From: Emergencia sp. 1XD21-10
Lineage (GTDB): Bacteria > Bacillota > Clostridia > Peptostreptococcales > Anaerovoracaceae
DNA length: 55,470 nucleotides
Direction: 5' to 3'
NCBI RefSeq assembly: GCF_009936045.1
Contig: NZ_QWEQ01000025.1
Coordinates: 1 to 55,470, forward strand
The notes under the pieces were generated by a model. The model had not been told where the DNA came from. It worked only from the letters and a program-made list of their open reading frames with translations, and searched no databases. The translations under genes were made by a program, and so were the position numbers. This document shows, piece by piece, positions 24,137 to 33,005 of this stretch (the first letter of the stretch is position 1; each line of letters opens with the position of its first letter).

Positions 24137-25042
24137 TTAATATGCTTTCTTGTTTTCATAGTAATCTATTACAAATCGATAGAATGGGTGAGCTTCAATC
24201 TTGGGACGATTTGCGCTGTAAACCAAATAAAAAGTCAGCTGATGGTTGTTTGCAGGAGCTTGAAAGGGCAGTGCACAGAGATGAGGATACTGGTTCAGAA
24301 TAGGAGCACAACGACTCTGAGGCGCAAGAGAGAAGTCTCCCGGTTTTGTAATCATGGACGGAAGGAAATTGCTATTGCAGACACTGGAGGAAATCTTTAG
24401 AGACGCCGGAAAAATTTCAATCTGATCAGCAGAGTAGGTAATCAGATGACCGTCAGCAAGATCCTCCGCATGGATGATCTCTTTTTTTGAAAGAGGGTCC
24501 GTACGGAACAGCAGGATGGATAAGGAGTCAGAAAACAGCGGGGCGAAGCCTATTTGCTGTAAATTGTTTAACGCACCTGTAGTTGCATGAAGGAAATAAA
24601 AATCAATTTCTTCTGAAAGAAGTTTGCTGAACGCAACATTATTTACCATGGTGTCATTTATAAAATTGACTGTCCAGTGAGGATTTGAAGACATAAAAGC
24701 GGAGACTACCTGCGGCAACTCTGAATAGATTGCCAGCGAAAGCAGGGCAATATTAATACTACCGCCCTCTTGGTGGGTCGAAGAAAAGCTTTCCATTTTG
24801 TGGAGAAATCCTTTCCATTGTGCAATTAGCACGCTGGCATTTTCTACAAAGTGGTGTCCGGCATCGGTTAGTTCTACACTGCGGTTGTTTCTCAGGAAGA
24901 GTACCATGCCTAGTTCTTTTTCGACTCTGGTAATTCTTTGGGATACGGCAGACTGGGTTAGGAATAGTTTTGCTGCCGCTTTAGTGATGCTCTTTTCTTC
25001 CGCCACTGACAAGACGCAGAGAATATCCTGCATATCGATCAT
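24137..25042 (-). CDS. LysR-family regulator, module 1
   Basis: LysR-type transcription factor of 301 residues. The N-terminal helix-turn-helix (EKSITKAAAKLFLTQSAVSQRITRVEKEL near 14-42) is followed by a periplasmic-binding-protein-like effector domain. The ATG at 25042 is preferred over the upstream TTG. It gives the start MIDMQDILCVL, shared with the LysR proteins at 28986 and 38618, and AAAGGA lies at a good distance. It diverges from an operon of two amidohydrolases and an S10 protein across a 170-bp region that is closely repeated at the other two LysR genes. It probably activates that operon in response to a peptide- or amide-like inducer. Confidence 0.9.
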   Translation of the reverse strand: MIDMQDILCVLSVAEEKSITKAAAKLFLTQSAVSQRITRVEKELGMVLFLRNNRSVELTDAGHHFVENASVLIAQWKGFLHKMESFSSTHQEGGSINIALLSLAIYSELPQVVSAFMSSNPHWTVNFINDTMVNNVAFSKLLSEEIDFYFLHATTGALNNLQQIGFAPLFSDSLSILLFRTDPLSKKEIIHAEDLADGHLITYSADQIEIFPASLKISSSVCNSNFLPSMITKPGDFSLAPQSRCAPILNQYPHLCALPFQAPANNHQLTFYLVYSANRPKIEAHPFYRFVIDYYENKKAY

Positions 25043-25083
25043 TTCAGACAATCCTTTCTTATCATTAATCTATTTTACGATGC

Positions 25084-25161
25084 CATTATAAATGATAAAT
25101 TTACAAAAGGCAAGGAAAGACGTAAACTTTACTTAAAACAACATGTTATTGAACACATCAG
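25084..25161. promoter_or_regulatory. Divergent LysR control region, copy 1
   Basis: On the minus strand TTGCCT, 17 nt, TATAAT gives the LysR promoter. The plus strand has no good -35/-10, as expected for an activator-dependent promoter, and ends in TTATTGAACACATCAG (25146-25161). About 75 bp here can be aligned by eye with 29914-29990 and 39544-39622; all share GATAAATTTACAAA and CGTANAATTTA-like words. The shared blocks are probably the binding sites of the paralogous LysR proteins. Confidence 0.7.
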
Positions 25162-25214
25162 TCGTCGCCAGCGAGATTGATAGAGTCAAAACTTTGAAAC
25201 GAAAGGAAGCTTAG

Positions 25215-26360
25215 ATGGAAAAGAAATTAGCAATTCAGTGCGGTAGACTGCTGCAGCCAGACGGTACTTATAAGGATAGGCAGACCGTGATTGTAGAAAA
25301 GAATAAAATAAGAGAAGTGCGGGATGGTTTTATCGCCTCTGCAGACTGTCAGATTATAGACGCAAAGGATAAGTGGGTGACACCAGGGCTTATTGAATCC
25401 CACGGTCACCTGGCAACAGGGAATGACACCAATGAGATGGCAACAAATCCAGTTAGACCATTTTTTTCGGTTAGAGAAGCAATCAGCCCAATAGATCCCG
25501 CCATCGCAAAGGTGCGCGGCGGCGGTTTTACTACATACTGCATTTTACCGGGTTCAGAAGCTTTAATCAATGGCACCGGTGTGACGATAAAACTAAAAGA
25601 TGCGGCAGTCGTCGATGAGATAGAATTGGCAGAGTGTCAGCCACTGAAGCTGGCGCTGGGAGACAATCCTAAAATGTTTATGGGGAAAAAAGGTATTTCA
25701 CCAGCTAGCCGCATGGGAAACGCTGCAGTACTGCGGCAGGCATTTTATAGTGTAAAGGCGCAGCTTGACGCGGGCAATTTTGATTTTGAAAGCGCAGCAA
25801 ACTGGCAGAACATTCCTGTAGCAGAGGCGCTGCAGGGAAAGAGACTGGTGAAAATTCATTGTCATGATCCGCGGGATATCGTTACGGCCGTCAAAATTTC
25901 TGAGGAGTTTGGTCTCGATTATACGTTGGAGCATGTGACCGGCGGCAGATTAGTTGCAGAATTTTTGAGGCAACATAATGTTCGCTGCTGCCTGGGACCG
26001 CTTTTGATGAATCCGCTGAAATATGAACTTGAAACAATTGATCCGGTCAATCCTGGTATGCTGGAGCAGGAAGGCGTAAAGTTTTCCCTAATTCAGGATG
26101 CGGCCTGGGATACGGATACTTTGATGCTGCCATCGCTTGCAGGGGTCTGTACCGCTTATGGACTGTCACAGGAGGCAGCGATGCGGGGGCTTACGATAGA
26201 GGCGGCAAGAAACCTGCATTTGGAACATAGAATCGGTGCAGTGGAAGTAGGTAAGGACGCAGACCTTGCGGTATTTAATGGAAATCCGCTTTTAAATACG
26301 ACGAACTGTGAAATGACGATGATAGACGGAATGATTTACAATTATAAAAAGGAGGCGTAG
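25215..26360 (+). CDS. Amidohydrolase, intact metal site
   Basis: TIM-barrel amidohydrolase of 381 residues, related to the imidazolonepropionase/dihydroorotase-like branch. Metal-site residues are seen at ESHGHL near 60 (HxH), KIHCHDPRDI near 213 (HxH), EHVTGG near 240 and the Asp of QDAAWDTD near 295. The C-terminal composite domain ends in GKDADLAVFNGNPL. It is the first gene of module 1, with AAAGGAAG upstream of its ATG. Its stop is 2 bp before a paralogous gene that lacks these ligands, so the two may form a heteromer. A cyclic amide or peptide-like substrate is likely; the exact one is unknown. Confidence 0.85.
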   Translation: MEKKLAIQCGRLLQPDGTYKDRQTVIVEKNKIREVRDGFIASADCQIIDAKDKWVTPGLIESHGHLATGNDTNEMATNPVRPFFSVREAISPIDPAIAKVRGGGFTTYCILPGSEALINGTGVTIKLKDAAVVDEIELAECQPLKLALGDNPKMFMGKKGISPASRMGNAAVLRQAFYSVKAQLDAGNFDFESAANWQNIPVAEALQGKRLVKIHCHDPRDIVTAVKISEEFGLDYTLEHVTGGRLVAEFLRQHNVRCCLGPLLMNPLKYELETIDPVNPGMLEQEGVKFSLIQDAAWDTDTLMLPSLAGVCTAYGLSQEAAMRGLTIEAARNLHLEHRIGAVEVGKDADLAVFNGNPLLNTTNCEMTMIDGMIYNYKKEA

Positions 26361-26362
26361 CT

Positions 26363-27541
26363 ATGAGCATGACAGTAATGAAAGCAAAGACAATCATTGT
26401 ATCTCCTGACAGGGTTCTAACGCCGGGTATTATGATCATTGAAGATGGAAAAATAAAATCAATTGGCAGGAGTACGCAATACCCTGAAACAGCAGAGGTA
26501 GTGGACGCAGGGGAATATGCGATTTATCCTGGATTTATCGATGCGTCCAGCCATCTTGGTATCAACAAAGAACCATTCAACTATATGGAAGACACTTGGG
26601 ACGGCTGTGATTTAGGCGCAGCAATGCAGCCACAGTTAACTACGGCAGATGGATTTAATCCGTTTTCACAGGCGATTGAAAGAGCCAGGGAGGTCGGTAT
26701 TACGACAGCTTATGCTGCAGCTGGCCACGGTGCGATTATAGATGGACAGGGAATTGCGTTTAAGCTAAAGAAAAGTGAAACGGCAGATGAAATGTTTCTG
26801 CCAGGTACGCAGCAGCTGCATTTGTGTGTTGGTGATTACCCGCTGACGGGTTTTAAACAGAAAGGGCAGCCGCCAATGACCCGCATGGCGCTGATGGATA
26901 TGCTCTACAGTGAACTTTGCCGTGTAAAGGATGTGGTGGAAAGCGGTGAAAAACCAGCTGATCCGAAAACCGTAGTATTGGCAAAGGCGTTGAAGCGGGA
27001 AATAAAGGTGAGGGTTTACGTCTTGGCAGCCCAGGATATTCCTCCTGCCGTAAAGCTTTGTGAGGAATTTGGACTGGACTATATTCTGGATGGTCTTTAC
27101 GAAGCGTGGAAGCTTCCTGAATTCTGGACAGCACATGCCCAAACAGTGCTGCTGAACGGTGTGCCGTTTGGACCGATGCAGAACTCAATGGCAGGCAAAT
27201 ATGATATGTCTATGGAATGCTTTTCCGTACTAGAAAAGGCTGGGTGCGATATTGTGCTGACTGCGGATGGTGTGACAACAACAAGGATGCTACCGTATAT
27301 GGCGGGCTTTGCGATGGGTCATGGCTTATCCGAAAAACATGCGCTGGCATCCATCACTACTTTGCCTGCGGAACTGCTAGGCTTGTCAGAACATATCGGC
27401 ACGTTAGAAGAAGGAAAGGATGCAGATTTCTCAATTTATACAGGAAACGCGCTGCTGTCTACCTCAAAGTGTGTTGCGACATATGTGGATGGAAAGCAGG
27501 TGTACGCGGATGTAGAATTTGGAGGGAGAAAACATGAATAA
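26363..27541 (+). CDS. Amidohydrolase paralog lacking metal ligands (probable pseudoenzyme)
   Basis: Protein of 392 residues with the same fold and length as the gene before it (PGFIDASSHLGI near 57, GTLEEGKDADFSIYTGNAL near the end). The residues that should bind metal have changed, however. The first HxH is SSH, the second motif reads LAAQDIPPA where the partner has IHCHDPRDI, EH becomes DG (YILDGLYEA), and the catalytic Asp segment reads LTADGVTT. The frame is open and the ribosome site GGAGG lies before the ATG, so it is not a decayed pseudogene. It probably acts as a structural or regulatory partner of the intact amidohydrolase. It overlaps the S10 gene by 8 bp. Confidence 0.8.
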   Translation: MSMTVMKAKTIIVSPDRVLTPGIMIIEDGKIKSIGRSTQYPETAEVVDAGEYAIYPGFIDASSHLGINKEPFNYMEDTWDGCDLGAAMQPQLTTADGFNPFSQAIERAREVGITTAYAAAGHGAIIDGQGIAFKLKKSETADEMFLPGTQQLHLCVGDYPLTGFKQKGQPPMTRMALMDMLYSELCRVKDVVESGEKPADPKTVVLAKALKREIKVRVYVLAAQDIPPAVKLCEEFGLDYILDGLYEAWKLPEFWTAHAQTVLLNGVPFGPMQNSMAGKYDMSMECFSVLEKAGCDIVLTADGVTTTRMLPYMAGFAMGHGLSEKHALASITTLPAELLGLSEHIGTLEEGKDADFSIYTGNALLSTSKCVATYVDGKQVYADVEFGGRKHE

Positions 27542-28940
27542 AATTCATCCATATACGACAGAAACTTTTCAGCCGCTTCACGCTGCGCAGAAATTAGAAG
27601 CACCATTGCGTGACGGCAAGATTGCATTTGAAGCGGTGACAGAGGATCACAGCTTTTATGATGAGGAAGGCAGAATAGAAGCTGTAATTTCAACAATTTC
27701 TTATCTCAGAACGGATGATGAAAACAGCCAGCGTCCGGTTATGTTTTTGTGGAATGGGGGACCTGGCAGTGCGGTCTCCGTGCTACAGCTGGAATGCTTT
27801 GGTCCTTACTGTATTGCTAGAGACGAAGAAGAAAATCCAATCTTTGGGATGGAAATAGAAGCGGACACGATTTTGGACCTTTGTGACCTTGTATATATGG
27901 ATCCGGTGGGAGTAGGATATTCCAGACTCTTTCGGGAGGAAGCAGCAAAACATTACTTTTCGGTGGATGGGGATGCACGCAGTATTGCTTTTGCTATTGT
28001 CAGCTGGCTGAAAAAGCATCAAAGATGGAACAGCCCAGTATATTTATGCGGAGAGAGCTACGGCACAATCAGAGCCTGCAGGGTACTGGATGAATTGGGA
28101 AGAAATCCGTTCTATGGAAATCGGATGATGCTCGGAGTGCCGGTAGCCGGTGTCATTTTAATTGGTTCGGCGCTCTCTGTGGGAAAGTCGGGAAACGAAT
28201 TGATTGACCCTGCCCTGGAACTCGTTACGGCGGCACTTCCATCTATGGCGGCAGTTAACTGGTATCATAATCATCAGGAAGACGAGGAAAGAATCGCTTT
28301 TGTGGAGGCAGCCTGGACATTTGGAAGAACACGGCTTTTGCCGGCGCTCTTTGCAGGAGATGACTGCAGTCTGGAGGAAATAAAGGAGCTTGCGGCGGAA
28401 CTTGCCAAATATACAGGAATGGACGCTGCGTATTTTGAAAATAGCAGATTAAAACTGCGGACTCTGGATGATTTTATGACCCAGGTGGTTCGTCATAAAG
28501 AACGCCGTGTTGATTTATATGACGGGCGCATGACGTCACCTCTTGCGGGAGCCTATAATATGGTTGGCGATAGAAATATACCTCTTTCGGTTATGAATGG
28601 TATTCTGATGCCGAAGCTAGGTGTGGATACGCAGCGAATATATTATACTGGTAATCTGAATGTATATCCTGACTGGAACTACACTGCGGAAAATGGAAAA
28701 TCCCACATGGACTGTCTGCGAGAGGCAGCAGAACGGATGCCAGATATGAAAATTTTCATGGCAAGCGGGCTATACGATCTCTGCACATTAGCTGGAAATA
28801 CCAGATATCAGTTTAGCCACAGCGGAATTGCCTATGGGAGGGTTGTGACAAAGGAATATCCCGGCGGACATGGCGTTTACTCCAGCAAAGAAGGAAAAGC
28901 CGCGTTTTTACAGGATGTGAGATCGCTGATAAAGGAATGA
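27534..28940 (+). CDS. S10 serine carboxypeptidase-like protein, module 1
   Basis: Alpha/beta-hydrolase of peptidase family S10, 468 residues from the ATG at 27534 (GGAGGG upstream). Catalytic elements: oxyanion-hole segment WNGGPGSA near 72, nucleophile GESYGTIRA with Ser near 175, Asp in GLYDLC near 413 and His in GGHGVYS near 445. There is no signal peptide, so it should work in the cytoplasm, unlike the secreted eukaryotic S10 enzymes. It is the third gene of the LysR module-1 operon. Its closest paralog by eye is the protein at 47974-49440, with long identical stretches such as LQLECFGPYCI. Activity would be C-terminal peptide or amide cleavage, but acyl transfer is also possible in this family. 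Confidence 0.88.
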   Translation: MNKIHPYTTETFQPLHAAQKLEAPLRDGKIAFEAVTEDHSFYDEEGRIEAVISTISYLRTDDENSQRPVMFLWNGGPGSAVSVLQLECFGPYCIARDEEENPIFGMEIEADTILDLCDLVYMDPVGVGYSRLFREEAAKHYFSVDGDARSIAFAIVSWLKKHQRWNSPVYLCGESYGTIRACRVLDELGRNPFYGNRMMLGVPVAGVILIGSALSVGKSGNELIDPALELVTAALPSMAAVNWYHNHQEDEERIAFVEAAWTFGRTRLLPALFAGDDCSLEEIKELAAELAKYTGMDAAYFENSRLKLRTLDDFMTQVVRHKERRVDLYDGRMTSPLAGAYNMVGDRNIPLSVMNGILMPKLGVDTQRIYYTGNLNVYPDWNYTAENGKSHMDCLREAAERMPDMKIFMASGLYDLCTLAGNTRYQFSHSGIAYGRVVTKEYPGGHGVYSSKEGKAAFLQDVRSLIKE

Positions 28941-28947
28941 TGAATGG

Positions 28948-28982
28948 ACGGGAAAATCCTACTCGTGATTTTCCCGTTTTTT
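28948..28982. terminator. Terminator between module 1 and LysR of module 2
   Basis: ACGGGAAAATC (28948-28958) and GATTTTCCCGT (28967-28977) with a T-run form a stem for the convergent genes. It is nearly the same hairpin as at 24094 and 55395. Confidence 0.88.
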
Positions 28983-28985
28983 CAT

Positions 28986-29873
28986 CTAGCGTTCTTGTTG
29001 TTGTTTGTAATAGTCTACTGTATACTGCAGGAAGGGATGGGTTTCGACAAGGGGGTTATTAGGATTGTATACCAGGTAAAGGGTGAGGATAGGGATTATT
29101 CCTTTTGATTTAAACGGAATCGCACGTATATTTTCATATTGTCGCATAATTTTTTCGCATCGGCTTTTTGGTGTCAGGGTAAAGCTGCCCGGTTTTGTGA
29201 TTAAAGATGGCAGAAAACTGTCTTCACATACAGTGAGGGTGATGCCCAGATTTTCTGGAAAAGATTCCATTAATTCAGTGTTCCAGGAAATGAGCTGATA
29301 TCCGGCCAAGTCTTCTGCTTCGACAATCTCTTTGCTGGTAAGGGAATCTGCTTTATGGAGGAGAATGCATAAAGTATCTTCCTTTAGAGGAATCTGTGAG
29401 AGGGCATACTCCTCAGCCAGGTTTTCCATATTTGTAAAGATAAAGAAAAAATCAATTTTACCGCCCTGCACGCTTTTGAAACTATCATTATGGGTGGAGA
29501 GGTTTACTTTCCAGTTTGGATGCGCAGTCGTAAAGCCGGCAATTAATTCTGGTAAATCGGAGTAGATGGATAGCGCATGCATGCCAATCGTTAAAAACTG
29601 CGCTTTTTTTTCTGCGCGTTTTTTCATTTCGGCAAGAAAAGATTCCCATTCTTCTACCAAATGTGAACCCTGTTTTGCAAAGGCAATTCCGTCTTCTGTC
29701 AGTTCCACACTGCGATTGGTTCTGTCAAAGAGGGTCACGCCCAGTTCTTTTTCTGTTCTGGCAATTTTCTGTGAAACGGCAGACTGCGTGATAAACATAT
29801 TCGCCGCGGCATTGGTAATGCTCTTTTCCTTTGCAACCTCCAGCACACAGAGGATATCCTGTATATCAATCAT
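28986..29873 (-). CDS. LysR-family regulator, module 2
   Basis: LysR-type regulator of 295 residues starting MIDIQDILCVLEVAKEKSITNAAANMF, with GGAGA before the ATG. The helix-turn-helix AANMFITQSAVSQKIARTEKEL lies near 20-42, followed by the effector-binding domain. It is clearly paralogous to the regulators at 24137 and 38618. Like them it faces a divergent operon across a conserved control region; here the operon encodes S10, GPH transporter, S10, M20 and amidohydrolase. The effector is not known. The shared DNA-binding sequence suggests that the three regulators may recognise similar operators and cross-talk. Confidence 0.9.
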   Translation of the reverse strand: MIDIQDILCVLEVAKEKSITNAAANMFITQSAVSQKIARTEKELGVTLFDRTNRSVELTEDGIAFAKQGSHLVEEWESFLAEMKKRAEKKAQFLTIGMHALSIYSDLPELIAGFTTAHPNWKVNLSTHNDSFKSVQGGKIDFFFIFTNMENLAEEYALSQIPLKEDTLCILLHKADSLTSKEIVEAEDLAGYQLISWNTELMESFPENLGITLTVCEDSFLPSLITKPGSFTLTPKSRCEKIMRQYENIRAIPFKSKGIIPILTLYLVYNPNNPLVETHPFLQYTVDYYKQQQER

Positions 29874-29913
29874 AGAAGGGTCTCCTTTCTGCCATTAATT
29901 TATTTAATGAAAT

Positions 29914-29990
29914 CATTATAAACGATAAATTTACAAAAGGCAAGAAAAGTCGTACAATTTACTTAAAGTAACATGTTATTGAACATATCA
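29914..29990. promoter_or_regulatory. Divergent LysR control region, copy 2
   Basis: This is the closest match to copy 1: GATAAATTTACAAAAGGCAA is identical in both, followed by ACATGTTATTGAACAT. The minus-strand LysR promoter is TTGCCT, 17 nt, TATAAT. The shared 16-mer appears here as TTATTGAACATATCAC (29976-29991). Confidence 0.7.
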
Positions 29991-30080
29991 CAGAAATGTG
30001 CTATGGAAACCTGTGTGGCATAGCTGGTAAAATGCTGCACAGTATTGATTCGCTATTATTGTAATGGATGGAGGAAGAAA

Positions 30081-31523
30081 ATGTTGAAGATGCAGCAAAA
30101 ACCATTCGAACCGGTGTCTTTTGTAAGAGAAGGCACGGTGACGGTGGGAGAAACAGAAATTCCGTATCAAGTAGTTTCAGAAGACAATGTGCTGACTGAT
30201 GAAGCAGGTGCTCCAAAAGGCTCTGTATTTACATACTCCTATTTTAGAACAGATGTGACAGAAGAGGACGCGAAGAGACGACCGGTTCTGCTCGCCTTTA
30301 ACGGCGGACCGGGATCTTCCGCCCTGTGGCTTCACTGGGGGCTTCTGTCGCCGAAAAAAATAGATTTTGAAAACCCGACGGATCCGCAGCAAAATGGTCC
30401 GTATACGCTGGTAAACAATGACAGATGTCTGTTAGATGTTTGCGATATCGTGGTGATGGATCCGGTTACCTGCGGCTACGGCGTCTTAATCGATCCGTCC
30501 GCTGCGCCGGAGTTCTTTGGCATCGATCAGGATGCGGCAGCGATGGCACTAGTCATTGAAAGATGGCTTATAAGGTATAACCGCATGAACGCGCCGAAAT
30601 ATATTATGGGCGAAAGCTATGGCACGCTGCGCGCGTCCGTTCTTGTTAATGCCCTGATGGGCGGGCCGACCTTTCCAAATCGGACTTGCACCGGCATTGC
30701 CGTAGATGGGATTATCCTTATGGGTACTGTTTTGACCGCAGATTCTTCTTTGAATCCAATGGCGGAAGGCAGTATGGAAAACAGCGTTTTGAATCTGCCG
30801 ACTTTGGCAGCAACACGGTATTATCACCAGCCTGTATCTGGTATCACGCTGGAAGCATTCATAGAAGAAAGCTATACTTTTGCGGCAGATACTTATCTGC
30901 GCGCTTTATATCTTGGAAATCGCCTGCCGGAAGCAGAGATGACAGCCTGTATCGAAAAATTATCCTACTTTACAGGCGTGCCAAAAAGCTGGTTCATTGC
31001 AAACGGAATCAGACTGACCGCCTCAGAATTTCCGAAGATCTATGGGGAAACCGCGCTGGGCAAGGTAGTCGGTGTTTATGACGGTCGTTATACGATGGAC
31101 TTATATCACGGTCTTGCAATTCCAGATCCTGTGGCGGACGATGGCGCTATGGGCAAGTACACCGCTTATTACGCCGGTATTATGAACGGCGAAGGAAGAG
31201 AACTTCTGGGCATCGAACTTGACAGAGCATACAAGGCGATTAATTTTGATACCAATATGAAATGGGATTATAAAGCTGTGCGTTCGCCATTTATTTCTTT
31301 GCAGGAAGCGCTGCGGAGAAATCCGAACCTGAAGGTGCTGGTTGCCAACGGTTACTATGACCTCTGTACGCCGATGGGCAACGCCCGCTACAGTTTTTCA
31401 CAGATGGCACAGCAGCCTGGACAGGTGATTATCAAAGATTATCCGTCAGGCCATATGGCATACGTAGGCGAAGAATCCTATGCGATGCTGACAAAGGATT
31501 TACATGAATTGATTGAAAAATAA
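30081..31523 (+). CDS. S10 serine carboxypeptidase-like protein, module 2, first copy
   Basis: S10-family alpha/beta-hydrolase, 480 residues from the ATG at 30081, chosen because GGAGGAAG precedes it by 5 nt. Catalytic elements: FNGGPGSSALW near 72, MGESYGTLRAS with Ser near 178, Asp in YYDLCTP near 425 and His in SGHMAYVG near 457. A variable cap region lies between about 230 and 330. It has no signal peptide. It heads the LysR module-2 operon, 14 bp before a GPH-type transporter gene, which suggests the transporter brings in its substrate. Confidence 0.87.
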   Translation: MLKMQQKPFEPVSFVREGTVTVGETEIPYQVVSEDNVLTDEAGAPKGSVFTYSYFRTDVTEEDAKRRPVLLAFNGGPGSSALWLHWGLLSPKKIDFENPTDPQQNGPYTLVNNDRCLLDVCDIVVMDPVTCGYGVLIDPSAAPEFFGIDQDAAAMALVIERWLIRYNRMNAPKYIMGESYGTLRASVLVNALMGGPTFPNRTCTGIAVDGIILMGTVLTADSSLNPMAEGSMENSVLNLPTLAATRYYHQPVSGITLEAFIEESYTFAADTYLRALYLGNRLPEAEMTACIEKLSYFTGVPKSWFIANGIRLTASEFPKIYGETALGKVVGVYDGRYTMDLYHGLAIPDPVADDGAMGKYTAYYAGIMNGEGRELLGIELDRAYKAINFDTNMKWDYKAVRSPFISLQEALRRNPNLKVLVANGYYDLCTPMGNARYSFSQMAQQPGQVIIKDYPSGHMAYVGEESYAMLTKDLHELIEK

Positions 31524-31537
31524 GAGAGGACAAGAAA

Positions 31538-32959
31538 ATGGAACAGAAAATTTTAACAAAGATTGAACCTGTAAAACTTCCATGGAAAGTGAAAATCCTG
31601 TATTGCATGGGTGAATTTTCCAAAACCACGACTATCATTATGCTCATGGCATTTGGGATGTATTTTTATACGGAAGTGTGCGGCATCCCAAGCGGTGTCG
31701 CATCCACCATCATACTCGTCGCAAAAATCTGGGATATCATCAACGACCCGATGATGGGCGCGCTGGTGGACAGAACCAAGTCAAAGGAAGGAAAATGCAG
31801 AATTTGGCTGAAATATATGACTTTGCCGGGGGCAATTATATTTGCTCTTGCGTTCATGATGCCGGAACTGACTGCAACCGGTAAAATTGTCTGGGTTGCG
31901 ATTACCTATACTCTGCAGGGCATGACTGCTACTGCGCTGATGATTCCACTGAATACGCTGATGGGAAGACTGACCAGTGACCCTGTTGAAAGAGCTTCCT
32001 TGAACCAGATTAAGGGAATTATCAATCTGATTCCAAACCTGGTCGTGCCTGCAGCAACTATGCCGATGGTAATCTATTTCGGCAAAGGCGGGGCTGACAT
32101 GCAGAGAGGCTTCCTGGTTGTAGGTATCATCTACGCAGTCGTATTCCTGCTGTCCAATCTCCTTGCCTATATCGGAACCAGAGGCTATGAGCCGCTGGAA
32201 CATCTGGCAGAGGAAAACAGTGGACAGGAAACAGCGAAAGTCGAGCAGCCGTCCATGGGCAGCGTACTCAAAGCGCTGGTAAAGAACACACCATGGCTCT
32301 TCTGCATCGCTTTATATCTGGTAGATATGCTGGCATCCTCTATTTCTTCTACCGTTATGACGTGGTACTTCCAGTACAATATCGGAAGCATTCCGCTCAT
32401 GTCCTTAGTATCTACTGTTTCCCTGGGGGCATCCCTGGTGGTATATATTTTTCTGGGCGTCTTTATTAAAAAATTCGGAAATGCGGGAACTGCTGCCATC
32501 GGCTGCGTGCTCAGCGTCATCGGATTCGCACTCAGATTTATCCTTCATGATAGTTCCACCGCGGTGCTGCTGGCAGGCAATATCATTTCGAACCTGGGAA
32601 CTGGTCTGGTTGGATGTACCATTCTTCTGTGCATCTTTGACGCGAAGGTTTACGGTGAATGGAAGACCGGCGTGGACAACGAGGCGATTCTGATGAGCGG
32701 TTTCTCCGTATCCTATAAGACGGGGCAGGCGCTTGGCGGTCCTGTTGCAGGCTATCTTCTGATGACGGTTCCTTATGTAGCGCAGGCAGCGGCACAGGAG
32801 CAGAGCGTTTTAAACCTGTGGTTCTATGAGTCCACGTTAATGCCGGCTGTAGGCTTTGCTATCGCACTGGTATTCGCACTACTTTTGATGAAATATGAGA
32901 AGAAAGTGCCGCAGATGCAGGCAGAGATTGAAGCAAGAAAAGTAGGCAAAGAAGCTTAA
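31538..32959 (+). CDS. GPH-family cation symporter (MFS), module 2
   Basis: Twelve-helix transporter of the glycoside-pentoside-hexuronide:cation symporter family, 473 residues. The family signature is clear: KIWDIINDPMMGALVDRTKS near 64-83, followed by GKCRIWLKYM. It lies between two S10 peptidase genes in the module-2 operon, so its cargo is probably the substrate of those enzymes and not a plain sugar; a glycosylated or otherwise conjugated peptide or amide would reconcile both families. AGAGGA precedes the ATG. A second member at 45147-46562 occupies the same position in module 3. Confidence 0.88.
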   Translation: MEQKILTKIEPVKLPWKVKILYCMGEFSKTTTIIMLMAFGMYFYTEVCGIPSGVASTIILVAKIWDIINDPMMGALVDRTKSKEGKCRIWLKYMTLPGAIIFALAFMMPELTATGKIVWVAITYTLQGMTATALMIPLNTLMGRLTSDPVERASLNQIKGIINLIPNLVVPAATMPMVIYFGKGGADMQRGFLVVGIIYAVVFLLSNLLAYIGTRGYEPLEHLAEENSGQETAKVEQPSMGSVLKALVKNTPWLFCIALYLVDMLASSISSTVMTWYFQYNIGSIPLMSLVSTVSLGASLVVYIFLGVFIKKFGNAGTAAIGCVLSVIGFALRFILHDSSTAVLLAGNIISNLGTGLVGCTILLCIFDAKVYGEWKTGVDNEAILMSGFSVSYKTGQALGGPVAGYLLMTVPYVAQAAAQEQSVLNLWFYESTLMPAVGFAIALVFALLLMKYEKKVPQMQAEIEARKVGKEA

Positions 32960-33005
32960 TCGTGCTAGAAACAATGGTTGAAAATTCTTAATTGGAGGGG
33001 CGCAA

